Below are positions 6,659-13,194 of a stretch of DNA of 21,185 bases, in pieces (position 1 is the first letter of the stretch; each line of letters opens with the position of its first letter). The translations under genes and the position numbers were made by a program. The notes under the pieces are model-generated. The model saw only the letters and a program-made list of their open reading frames with translations. It did not search any database and was not told the DNA's origin. The stretch lies in the IMG/VR virus record IMGVR_UViG_3300024255_000195, positions 1 to 21,185 of that record; one strand, given 5' to 3'. Source of the stretch: a virus.

Positions 6659-7251
6659 TGGCAAGCAGAGCAGTAGATTTATTAATAGCATATAGAGTAA
6701 TTAAATTATTGGTTACTCCGTTTAAGAACCAAGAAGCGTTTAAAACAGGTATTATAGACGCAGATGGTAAAGTACTTAAACCATATAGACTATTAAAAAC
6801 AGGTGCAGAAAAATCATCTTACACAATGCTACATAGATTTGTATTCAACTTAAAAAGAATACTAGGTAAAGTAGGATTAGGTAGTAAGATAGGTTCGTTT
6901 GCTGTTGCATTAGGTTTATTACTAAAAGAAGATAAAGAGTTTGCTTTAGACCAAGGTAAGAACATAGAGAGTACACTTGTTAAGATATTAAAAGAGAAGA
7001 ACGAATTAGTTTATCCTATGTCTCTTAATGAAGAGTACTTTACAGATTCAACTTTAAAAGTTGGAAGTTATCAATTAAAAGAAGAACTATTTACTGGCGA
7101 AGAATTTTTACCTAAAGGTACAGATGTCTTTACTTTAGAAGAACTTACACCTGATTCCACGGTGTTAGGTTTAGATATATATAAGATGAAGTACGGTAAA
7201 GATATGCAAGAAATATATGTTCCTGGAGACTATTTAGATGAGCGAAGATAA
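6658..7251 (+). CDS. Conserved T4-like phage protein of unknown function
   Basis: The 197-residue product has a recognisable N-terminal block (RAVDLLIAYRVIKLLVTPF, then FKTGIIDADGKVLKPYRLL, then YTMLHRFVFNLKRILGKVG) that I remember from cyanophage and other T4-like genomes next to the preceding family. Hydrophobic stretches near residues 5-20 and 80-92 are short and interrupted by Arg/Lys, so I do not call membrane segments. The C-terminal part is acidic with a beta-like stretch (GEEFLPKGTDVFTLEEL). It starts on the TAATG overlap with the previous gene and overlaps the next by 14 bases. Function unknown; partnership with the upstream protein is inferred from constant adjacency. Confidence 0.7.
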   Translation: MASRAVDLLIAYRVIKLLVTPFKNQEAFKTGIIDADGKVLKPYRLLKTGAEKSSYTMLHRFVFNLKRILGKVGLGSKIGSFAVALGLLLKEDKEFALDQGKNIESTLVKILKEKNELVYPMSLNEEYFTDSTLKVGSYQLKEELFTGEEFLPKGTDVFTLEELTPDSTVLGLDIYKMKYGKDMQEIYVPGDYLDERR

Positions 7252-7828
7252 AAAATTAAAAGAATTTAAAGATGTATGGGAAGCTTGTTGGACAGGTTAC
7301 AAACAAGTCGGCACTAAAAAGAAAGGTGACCGAGTTGTACCTAATTGTGTTCCAGAAGAAGCACCTGCTAATGCAGTTGCACACGGTGGAGTATCTATGC
7401 CACCTGACGCTGTACAAGATAAGAAAAAAAAGAAAGATGTTCTAACTAGACTTGGTACAAAGATTAAAGAGAACAAAGATAACAATAACGCTGTACTGAA
7501 TAGTGTACTAGACCAATTAGATAGACTAGATGTTATTGTAGACGAATTAACATACGGTAAAAACGAACCAGAGTTTGTCGTAGATGAAGAAAAAAAATCA
7601 ATTTTAGAAAAAGCAAAATTAACTGATAGTGCATTTGGTAGTATCGGTCAAGGTTCTTATGGTTCACTTAACCCAATACCAAGTTTAGGAGATACTCCTC
7701 CAGTTAGTGCAACACGACCTAGCAGGAAGATTGGTTTACAAGCCAACAAGGATCCTAGACACGGAATAAAACAAGATAAGAAAACAAAGAACTTAAAAAT
7801 AGTTAAACGAGAGGATAACAATGAGTAG
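7238..7828 (+). CDS. Phage protein with N-terminal GYKQxGxKKKGDRxVPNCVP motif
   Basis: The 196-residue product opens with CWTGYKQVGTKKKGDRVVPN followed by CVPE, a short motif with two cysteines that recurs at the ends of many marine phage virion-region proteins. A Gly-rich link (AHGGVSMPPDA) and a Lys-run follow, then a helical stretch (NAVLNSVLDQLDRLDVIVDE) and a basic, Pro/Ser-rich disordered tail. GGAG at 7224-7227 is a suitable ribosome-binding site inside the previous gene. The stop overlaps the next start. I do not recognise a function; a structural or assembly role is inferred from position. Confidence 0.65.
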   Translation: MSEDKKLKEFKDVWEACWTGYKQVGTKKKGDRVVPNCVPEEAPANAVAHGGVSMPPDAVQDKKKKKDVLTRLGTKIKENKDNNNAVLNSVLDQLDRLDVIVDELTYGKNEPEFVVDEEKKSILEKAKLTDSAFGSIGQGSYGSLNPIPSLGDTPPVSATRPSRKIGLQANKDPRHGIKQDKKTKNLKIVKREDNNE

Positions 7829-8324
7829 TTTTAACGGATTATTAGACGCAATATTTTTACCACCAAGAAACTGGGTATTAAATAAAGCTCTAAGGTTTAA
7901 ATCAGATGATTTAGATAATACAGAAGTAAAAATGTTGAAAGAATGTAGCGTAGATGTTATTGATAATGGAAAAAATACAGCAACAATTACGGTACCAAAA
8001 AATTATATAACAGACCTTGCAAGTGTGCCAAGAATATGTTGGGCATTTATTGCTCCATTTGATGTTGCAAGAGCAGCTGTAATACACGACATTTTATACG
8101 AAAAAATTAACGGTGCATTTAAAGAAGGTATCATATCTACAAAGAAACAAAGAGAACTATATAGAAGTATAGCAGATAAGGTATTCAGACAAGGTATGGA
8201 AAATTCAGAACCTTCAGTTCCTAAGTGGAAAATTAAATCTGCTTACTATAGTGTGAGAATGTTTGGTCGTTGGGCAATCAACTCAAGCGCTCCACGAGGT
8301 GCTAAACCACAGGCGAAGAAATAA
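7821..8324 (+). CDS. DUF1353-family phage protein
   Basis: The 167-residue product contains the family signature: NYITDLASVPRICWAFIAPF followed by ARAAVIHDILYE and, later, a helix with YRSIADKVFRQGM. The conserved T-D-L-A-S-x-P-R and A-A-x-x-H-D-x-L-Y patterns define DUF1353 in phages and prophages. The conserved Asp and His suggest a metal-binding or hydrolase-like site, but activity has not been shown to my knowledge. These genes often lie near lysis or tail genes, which fits here: two small membrane proteins and a spanin pair follow at once. The last 30 residues (WKIKSAYYSVRMFGRWAI) are amphipathic and could associate with membrane. Confidence 0.8.
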   Translation: MSSFNGLLDAIFLPPRNWVLNKALRFKSDDLDNTEVKMLKECSVDVIDNGKNTATITVPKNYITDLASVPRICWAFIAPFDVARAAVIHDILYEKINGAFKEGIISTKKQRELYRSIADKVFRQGMENSEPSVPKWKIKSAYYSVRMFGRWAINSSAPRGAKPQAKK

Positions 8325-8325
8325 T

Positions 8326-8595
8326 ATGTGGTTCTTTTTAATAAAATCTGCTATGGGTGCCATAGTAGGACAATCTACTAATGCCTGGTTTAAGAAAACT
8401 AAAATGGGTATCTGGTTTTACAAGAAAGTAGATAAGTGTTATAGTTGGGCAGCCAAGAGATACGATTTAGATGTTCTTACTAAAGAAGAGAAACTAATAC
8501 AAAAGTTTCCTATGTTAGTAAAGAAAATTAATAAACTAGAAGATGAAATAGCAAAAGTGAAAGTAGAACAAGTAAAATTAAGAGGTAAAAAATAA
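8326..8595 (+). CDS. Small protein with hydrophobic N-terminus and C-terminal coiled coil
   Basis: The in-frame upstream extension to 8263 lies inside the DUF1353 gene, so I place the start at the ATG at 8326, two bases after that stop. The 89-residue product begins MWFFLIKSAMGAIVGQSTNA, a short hydrophobic segment that may insert in or lie on the membrane. A basic aromatic region follows, and residues 60-86 form a charged coiled coil (LVKKINKLEDEIAKVKVEQ). Its stop overlaps the next ATG (TAATG). It might be a holin-like or lysis-accessory protein by position, but the hydrophobic part is short for a classical holin. Confidence 0.6.
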   Translation: MWFFLIKSAMGAIVGQSTNAWFKKTKMGIWFYKKVDKCYSWAAKRYDLDVLTKEEKLIQKFPMLVKKINKLEDEIAKVKVEQVKLRGKK

Positions 8596-8702
8596 TGTTT
8601 TTAACAATAGGACTTATAGTTGGTTTTATGTTAGGTTGGTATGTAAACGAAAAGTTTGAAGACCTAGCAGAATTAACTAAAAAAATAAAATTCTGGAGAT
8701 AA
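8595..8702 (+). CDS. 35-aa single-pass membrane peptide
   Basis: An ATG in a TAATG overlap opens 35 codons ending at 8702, one base before the next ATG. Residues 2-16 (FLTIGLIVGFMLGWY) form a transmembrane helix with GxxxG-like small residues, and the remainder is a charged helix (NEKFEDLAELTKKIKFW). Tight packing on both sides supports it. It is a plausible pinholin-type or antiholin-type partner in the lysis region, on position only. Confidence 0.6.
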   Translation: MFLTIGLIVGFMLGWYVNEKFEDLAELTKKIKFWR

Positions 8703-8703
8703 T

Positions 8704-9183
8704 ATGATATTCGGTGGTGCAAAAATGATTATGGCAGGTATATTAATTGCAGGACTAGCCGGTGGTGCAGCTTATGTTTATAAGTTGAAAGCAGACAATG
8801 AGATATTGAAAGCAAACCAAATCAAGTTAGAAGAATCAATTAATGACCAAAAGGCTGTAATACAACAGCAGAAAGAAGATTTTGGTAAGATACTAGAAGC
8901 GAACAAACAAATGAATGTTCTGGTGAGCGCCCTAAAGAAAGACTTAAATGAACTTGATAAAAGGTTCAATAAAAAGAAACGAGACATTGGTAAACTAGCA
9001 ATAGACAGAACCGGTGCAATTGAAAGAATAATAAACAAAGGTAGTGCAAACGCTACTAGATGTATTGAAATTGCAATGGGTAGTCCATTAACAGAAAAAG
9101 AAATTAAAGCAACTTTAAAGAGTGAGATTAATACTGAATGTCCATCAATAGCGAATCCAAATTATGTTGAATATGCAAATTAG
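8704..9183 (+). CDS. Probable i-spanin (inner-membrane lysis protein)
   Basis: The 159-residue product has one N-terminal transmembrane helix (about residues 8-26, MIMAGILIAGLAGGAAYVY) followed by a long periplasmic coiled coil (28-95) and a C-terminal domain with two cysteines, C120 and C146. This is the architecture of Rz-type i-spanins, which bridge the periplasm with an outer-membrane lipoprotein partner and fuse the membranes in the last step of Gram-negative lysis. The next gene starts inside its 3' end and encodes a small lipoprotein, the classical overlapping spanin arrangement. GGAG at 8695-8698 serves the start. The assignment rests on architecture and synteny. Confidence 0.75.
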   Translation: MIFGGAKMIMAGILIAGLAGGAAYVYKLKADNEILKANQIKLEESINDQKAVIQQQKEDFGKILEANKQMNVLVSALKKDLNELDKRFNKKKRDIGKLAIDRTGAIERIINKGSANATRCIEIAMGSPLTEKEIKATLKSEINTECPSIANPNYVEYAN

Positions 9184-9538
9184 AAATATATTTTTAGTTT
9201 TAATACTTGCAATCGCAGTTAGTGGTTGTTCTTCTGTTAAGAAGTTAGACATCTTTAAAACAGAAGTAGAAAGAGAAAAACTAAATTTAGATAAACCTAC
9301 ACCACCTGAACTAGAACAGATTAAGTGGATTATTATTACTTCTGAAAATGCACAAGAAGTATTTAAGAAGTTAGAAGAAACAGGTATAGACCCTGTGCTG
9401 TTTGGTTTAACAGACGCTGACTATCAACTCATTGCAAAGAACTTTGCTCAAATCAGAAACCATATGATGAAAACAAATGCTTTATTAGATGAGTATAAAA
9501 AATATTATGAACCAAAAGACAAAGAAAAAGATAAATAG
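9164..9538 (+). CDS. Probable o-spanin (outer-membrane lipoprotein)
   Basis: The product has a lipoprotein signal peptide: hydrophobic FLVLILAIAVSGCSS with lipobox VSGC, placing the acylated Cys at residue 22 from the ATG at 9164 (residue 19 if the ATG at 9173 is used; both lie within the i-spanin 3' end and neither has a clear ribosome-binding site). The mature chain is about 100 residues: PPELEQIKWIIITSENAQEV, then FKKLEETGIDPVLFGLTDAD, then a helix ending EYKKYYEP. I recall this W-I-V-I-T-x-E-N-A / L-F-x-L-T family as a lipoprotein next to i-spanins in diverse phages of Gram-negative hosts. With the i-spanin it would join inner and outer membranes at lysis. A lipobox implies a Gram-negative host. 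Confidence 0.75.
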   Translation: MLNMQIRNIFLVLILAIAVSGCSSVKKLDIFKTEVEREKLNLDKPTPPELEQIKWIIITSENAQEVFKKLEETGIDPVLFGLTDADYQLIAKNFAQIRNHMMKTNALLDEYKKYYEPKDKEKDK

Positions 9539-9558
9539 TAATATGAATTGATGTTTTA

Positions 9559-9592
9559 CCTTATGACTACAGACCCACACTATAGCATAAGG
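9559..9592 (+). promoter_or_regulatory. Hairpin overlapping the ribosome-binding site of the 9603 gene
   Basis: CCTTATG at 9559-9565 is a perfect inverted repeat of CATAAGG at 9586-9592 (7 pairs, 20-base loop). The 3' arm covers most of the AAGGA at 9589-9593 that serves the TTG start at 9603. Formation would reduce translation of that gene. GATAAATA at 9530-9537 upstream is a weak late-promoter candidate. Confidence 0.4.
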
Positions 9593-9602
9593 AACGAGAA
9601 CA

Positions 9603-10082
9603 TTGATAGACCCAATTTCTGCCATAGCAATGGCAACAACAGCATACAAAGCAGTAACCAGAGCAGTCGCAATAGGCCAAGAGGCTGAACATACTTTCAA
9701 ACAAATGGGAAAGTGGTATACTGCTGTAGCAGATATACGAAAAGCGGCTGAACATAATAAGAACCCACCTATATTTAAGAAACTCTTTTCAGCAGGTAGC
9801 GTAGAAGAAGAGTCCTTACAATTACTCATACACGAAAAGAAAATAATGGAACAAGAAAGAGAACTACGGTCTCTTTTAAACTTTCGTTTTGGTCCTAATA
9901 CTTGGACTGAACTTACAGAAATGAGAAGAAAGATTAGAGCTCAAAGAGAAAAAGAAGTATATAAACAAAAAGAACTACAACGCAGTATATTAGACGGTAT
10001 CGCAATAGGATTACTTGTACTTCTTGTAGGTGGCTCAATATGGGGTATGATATTACTCGCAATTAGTCAAGGAAAGTTTTAG
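9603..10082 (+). CDS. Conserved phage protein with C-terminal membrane segment, TTG start
   Basis: The start is the TTG at 9603, giving MIDPISAIAMATTAYKAVTR, which matches the usual MIDPIxA beginning of this family as I recall it; AAGGA at 9589-9593 is well placed. The 159-residue product is helical. After a middle section with FKKLFSAGSVEEESLQLL and LNFRFGPNTWTELTEMRRKI comes a basic stretch and then one transmembrane helix near the C-terminus (about residues 130-153, IAIGLLVLLVGGSIWGMILLA). Similar proteins are widespread in marine podo- and myoviruses, often near lysis genes, with no known function. The C-terminal anchor suggests a cytoplasmic domain held at the inner membrane. Confidence 0.7.
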   Translation: MIDPISAIAMATTAYKAVTRAVAIGQEAEHTFKQMGKWYTAVADIRKAAEHNKNPPIFKKLFSAGSVEEESLQLLIHEKKIMEQERELRSLLNFRFGPNTWTELTEMRRKIRAQREKEVYKQKELQRSILDGIAIGLLVLLVGGSIWGMILLAISQGKF

Positions 10083-10090
10083 TCAAAACA

Positions 10091-10110
10091 TTGACACCAG
10101 GGTGTGTCAA
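10091..10110 (+). repeat. Perfect 7-bp inverted repeat after the 9603 gene
   Basis: TTGACAC at 10091-10097 is mirrored by GTGTCAA at 10104-10110 with a 6-base loop, eight bases after a stop codon. No T-run follows, so it is not a standard terminator. It could slow polymerase, mark an RNA processing point, or compete with the downstream inverted repeat, since its GTGTC arm can also pair with GACAC at 10180-10184. Confidence 0.45.
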
Positions 10111-10140
10111 ATAAATCCTACGAAAACAATTGGTTAGGAA

Positions 10141-10184
10141 GTGTCCTTTGCATAAATAATATTATAGAATATACTCAAGGACAC
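10141..10184 (+). promoter_or_regulatory. RBS-sequestering inverted repeat enclosing a late-promoter box
   Basis: GTGTCCTT at 10141-10148 is a perfect 8-bp inverted repeat of AAGGACAC at 10177-10184, with a 28-base loop. The 3' arm contains the AAGGA ribosome-binding site of the gene starting at 10190. The loop contains CATAAATA at 10151-10158. RNA read through from upstream would hide the ribosome-binding site, while RNA begun near 10165 would lack the 5' arm. Confidence 0.55.
10151..10158 (+). promoter_or_regulatory. Candidate late promoter (CATAAATA)
   Basis: One mismatch to TATAAATA, in a gene-free stretch about 30 bases before the ATG at 10190. A TATTAT follows at 10160-10165 but has no matching -35, so a late-type promoter is the better reading. 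Confidence 0.45.
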
Positions 10185-10189
10185 ACACA

Positions 10190-10969
10190 ATGGATAGGTT
10201 ATTTAAACTTATTATAGTATGTTTTGTTATGGTAGGACTCACTACAAGTCCTGTTTGGTCTGATACTACATCATCTGGAGCGACTACTAATACTCTCTCA
10301 AATTCTACGGGAAGTAATACCACAATCACAGGTGGATATTCGCAGGAATCAACAACTACTTACGCTAGCGGTTCGTCTAGTAATACCACAAGTACGACTA
10401 ACGCAACCACAAATAACAACTCAAACATAAGAGACCAACAGAATACTGCCTCAGCGCCCTCTATGAGTGCTATGTCGCAAGATGTTTGCGTTATGGGTAT
10501 GTCTGGTGGACTACAATATCCTGGTATCGGTTTATCACTTGGTGCTCATATAAGAGACGAAAATTGTGAACGAATTAAATTAAGTAAAGTCTTAAATGAC
10601 CTAGGTATGAAGGTCGCTGCTGTTTCTATATTGTGTCAGGATCCTAGAGTGTTTGAAGCAATGATACATTCCGGAACACCTTGTCCATATCAAGGTAAGA
10701 TTGGTGCTGAAGCAAAAGCACAATGGAACAAATATGACAAGTTAAGACCTGATTATGATTTATATGTTGAGAAACTAAAAGTCATAGAGAACAAAGAAAA
10801 AGAATTAACAAAGACTAGTGAAAAAGACAAGTCTTTAAATTACCAATTAACTGAACAAACTGCTATCGCTAATGAGATAAGAAAAGAAAATAAGAAGTTA
10901 GACGCATACGCAGATAAACTTGAAAAGAAAGTTGAGAAACTTGAAAAGAAAGTAAATAAATCAAAATAA
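10190..10969 (+). CDS. Sec-exported Ser/Thr-rich protein with four-cysteine domain
   Basis: The 259-residue product has a clear signal peptide (basic MDRLFK, hydrophobic LIIVCFVMVGLTTS, likely cleavage after Ser24). Residues 25-92 are Ser/Thr/Asn repeats without structure, like an exported linker. Residues 95-172 form a conserved domain with C100, C126, C149 and C165 (VCVMGMSGGLQYPGIGLSLG, IRDENCERIKLSKVLNDLG, AAVSILCQDPRVFEAM, TPCPYQG), suited to two disulfides in the periplasm. From about 185 to the end it is a Lys/Glu coiled coil (KLEKKVEKLEKKV). I recall the four-Cys family from marine phages without known function. It could act on the host envelope, in lysis or exclusion, or be an exported virion-related protein. 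Confidence 0.7.
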   Translation: MDRLFKLIIVCFVMVGLTTSPVWSDTTSSGATTNTLSNSTGSNTTITGGYSQESTTTYASGSSSNTTSTTNATTNNNSNIRDQQNTASAPSMSAMSQDVCVMGMSGGLQYPGIGLSLGAHIRDENCERIKLSKVLNDLGMKVAAVSILCQDPRVFEAMIHSGTPCPYQGKIGAEAKAQWNKYDKLRPDYDLYVEKLKVIENKEKELTKTSEKDKSLNYQLTEQTAIANEIRKENKKLDAYADKLEKKVEKLEKKVNKSK

Positions 10970-10976
10970 GGACACT

Positions 10977-11090
10977 ATGGAAACATTAATATGGTTAACA
11001 ATTTATACAGGAGTAATAGTATATGCGTGGTTTAAATGTGATAAACTTGCTGACGACCTTAATCCTTATAATTTCCGTAAACGAGATTAA
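10977..11090 (+). CDS. 37-aa membrane peptide
   Basis: ATG at 10977 with TAAGGA eight bases before it opens 37 codons ending at 11090. Residues 3-19 (TLIWLTIYTGVIVYAWF) form one transmembrane helix, followed by a polar tail containing one Cys and ending in a basic cluster (NFRKRD). Its last 68 bases overlap the start of the 606-aa gene in another frame. Similar tiny membrane peptides recur throughout this window. Function unknown. Confidence 0.5.
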   Translation: METLIWLTIYTGVIVYAWFKCDKLADDLNPYNFRKRD

Positions 11091-12843
11091 GGCAGAAACC
11101 TGTACAACTAACGCTCTAGGTGACCGTACCTGTACCACATCTACTGCTGGTACGACCACAGGTAATGTCTTAACAAACTCAACTTTCGGAACATCTGATT
11201 ACAACACAAACGGTTGGACAATTTCAGGTGATGTCGGTCACGGCCACAATAACACATCAGGTACAACTCAATCAGGACAAAATACTTCAGGTGGTGTATT
11301 AGCATTTGAAGGCGACCCCAATGGTAGTATTTACCAAGATGTAGATTTAGTTGGTGATGGTAAATTAACACAAGCACAAATCAATGAAGGCTTTACTTCA
11401 ACAATGTCGTCAGACATTTGGTTTTGGAATAATACAGAAAATACATTTACTCTTAAACAAACTATCACAGCCGGTGATGGTACGGTAACTACACAAACAA
11501 GAAATATAAATGACCACGACCCTAATAGGGCAGGTAATGCTGGTCAATGGAATAATTATACAGATAGTTATACTCACAATACAAATACACAAACAGATTT
11601 TACAATAAGAGCTGAAGTTTACAATAATACTGCTGGCACAGCTTCTGATGGTGCCCATAGAGGACCAGATGTAGATAATGTTCAGTTATCTATTACAACT
11701 GCTGGTGTTGAATCAACAACAATTACACTTTGCACAGAATTAGGTACTTGTACAAGTGTAGGTAATGATGTTGCAGACGCAGTTAATTTAACAACAGAGG
11801 ATGGCGTAGATTTGTTTGAAGATTTAGATACAAAAGTTGATGACGCAGTTAAAAATTTTGAACAGATTGAAGTTGTATCTATTGATACTACAATGCTTAT
11901 AGAAGATGACCTTGGTAAAATAGAAGAAGTAAAGTTTGAAGAATTTGTACAAACACAATTTACAGATTTTATAGAAACAAATGATTTAGTACAAGAATTT
12001 AATACTGCTCTCGTTGAAGAGAATATAACAGAAGAACAATTTTTTGAAGAAGTAGGTAATATGATGAAGGAGGAACTCAATGTTGCTCCTGAACCTAAAG
12101 TAGAAGAACCTAAAATGGAGGAAAATAATGTTGTAGCAACGAAATCTAATTTAGAAGAAGAGACTATCAAAGAGGAACCTAAACAATCAGGTGAACCTAA
12201 AATAGAAAACGAACCTAAACAAGAGGAATCAAATGCAAGTAATACAAATTCAAATGAACCAGAACCTAATAACACCGAGACTACTAAAGAAGATGAGACA
12301 AGCAGTACGAGTGAACCTGAGGCAAGTGAGTCAACAGAAGAGAAGTCAAATGAATCTTCTGTGGACGAAGATACGAAAGCAGAAGGAGAGACGACGGAGA
12401 CGGCAAATGAAGAAAGCGTGGATGCAGATGAGACTGGCACAACAAAGGAAACAGATGTTGATAGCGGAAATGAGAAGAATATCGCAAGCAGCATAAGTGC
12501 CAAAGTAGAAAAGATTATTAAGAAATTAGAGAATACATTAATGACGGTAGACCAGAAAGTAAAAGCAGTACAATTTATAACACTAAAGGCGATGAGTGAT
12601 AACGCTCCTGATATGTCTTCATATAAAAATCAGTCCTTTTACTCTTCTGTTCAACTTCCTGATGGAAATGTAGATTTCTTTAATCAACTAAATATAGAAC
12701 AAACACAAATATATAAAAGTGTAACCTTAGCAAAATATACTGATAACGACCCTTTAACAACTCAACGAATAGAGTTAGATAGAATTAAGACTGAGGAAAA
12801 CAGATTAAAAATTGAACTAGAACAATTGAGGAAACAACTATGA
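11023..12843 (+). CDS. Large exported protein: beta domain, long acidic linker, C-terminal helical domain
   Basis: The 606-residue product begins with a signal peptide (hydrophobic INLLTTLILIISVNEIKA, likely cleavage after Ala24). Residues about 45-230 are a Thr/Asn/Gly-rich beta domain (GNVLTNSTFG, NTNGWTISGDVG, GGVLAFEGDPNGSIYQDVDL) resembling the jelly-roll carbohydrate-binding or PEP-CTERM-associated fold of secreted proteins. About 270-345 is acidic and helical. About 350-485 is strongly acidic low complexity with repeated EPK units, then Thr/Glu/Ser runs. The rest (IASSISAKVEKIIKKLENTL, and a final coiled coil) is helical. GGAG at 11010-11013 serves the ATG. It ends on an ATGA overlap with the next gene. 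Possible roles are envelope binding, receptor masking or a virion-attached exported factor; none is shown. Confidence 0.7.
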   Translation: MRGLNVINLLTTLILIISVNEIKAETCTTNALGDRTCTTSTAGTTTGNVLTNSTFGTSDYNTNGWTISGDVGHGHNNTSGTTQSGQNTSGGVLAFEGDPNGSIYQDVDLVGDGKLTQAQINEGFTSTMSSDIWFWNNTENTFTLKQTITAGDGTVTTQTRNINDHDPNRAGNAGQWNNYTDSYTHNTNTQTDFTIRAEVYNNTAGTASDGAHRGPDVDNVQLSITTAGVESTTITLCTELGTCTSVGNDVADAVNLTTEDGVDLFEDLDTKVDDAVKNFEQIEVVSIDTTMLIEDDLGKIEEVKFEEFVQTQFTDFIETNDLVQEFNTALVEENITEEQFFEEVGNMMKEELNVAPEPKVEEPKMEENNVVATKSNLEEETIKEEPKQSGEPKIENEPKQEESNASNTNSNEPEPNNTETTKEDETSSTSEPEASESTEEKSNESSVDEDTKAEGETTETANEESVDADETGTTKETDVDSGNEKNIASSISAKVEKIIKKLENTLMTVDQKVKAVQFITLKAMSDNAPDMSSYKNQSFYSSVQLPDGNVDFFNQLNIEQTQIYKSVTLAKYTDNDPLTTQRIELDRIKTEENRLKIELEQLRKQL

Positions 12844-13172
12844 TAAAACAATTAAAAGATAACTTGGCAAGTGTGGCAGCTTTAATCGCAGCCGTAGTTG
12901 CTATTGGTGGTGGATTCGTTAAATACGGAGAATTGACTACTAAAATGAACGCATTAGAAGAAAGAAAAGGTGTTAATATTGCACCTCTACAAGAATCTAT
13001 TAAAGCACTAGAAATTAAAATTACACAATTAGAAGGTAACATACCTGCTGATATTTCTGGTAGTGTACAAAAGAACAAAACTCAAACAAAAGTAAACGAA
13101 AAAGAAATTGAAGTACTGAAACTTCAAATACAAGAACTTAAATTAAAAGCAAAAAATCCACTTGCGGGTTAA
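12840..13172 (+). CDS. Membrane-anchored coiled-coil protein
   Basis: It starts on the ATGA overlap with the 606-aa gene, so the two are probably translated together. The 110-residue product has one N-terminal transmembrane segment (about residues 10-29, LASVAALIAAVVAIGGGFVK) and then a coiled coil interrupted by a Pro-containing turn (ALEIKITQLEGNIPADISG, then KEIEVLKLQIQELKLKAKNP). I recall small cyanophage proteins of the same layout. The tight link suggests it may hold the upstream exported protein or its coiled-coil end at the inner membrane; this is inference. Confidence 0.65.
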   Translation: MIKQLKDNLASVAALIAAVVAIGGGFVKYGELTTKMNALEERKGVNIAPLQESIKALEIKITQLEGNIPADISGSVQKNKTQTKVNEKEIEVLKLQIQELKLKAKNPLAG

Positions 13173-13194
13173 TTGATTTTTAAAGGAAATCGCT

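Noticed and set aside
9552-9689. 45-codon plus-strand frame starting at 9552
   Set aside because: Mostly overlaps the 9603 gene in another frame, has no ribosome-binding site, and its Asn/Ser/Gln composition looks like a shadow.
12086-12250. Apparent tandem repeats (GAACCTAAA units)
   Set aside because: They are irregularly spaced codons for EPK units in the linker, not a regular DNA repeat or CRISPR array.
12233-12496. 87-codon plus-strand frame within the acidic region
   Set aside because: It is an Arg/Gln/Met-rich shadow of the Glu/Thr/Ser repeats in the main frame, with no start signal.
11682-12503. 273-codon open frame on the minus strand
   Set aside because: It is a Ser/Val-rich shadow of the acidic, low-complexity 606-aa gene. 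No ribosome-binding site or promoter faces it, and no other gene in the window is on the minus strand.
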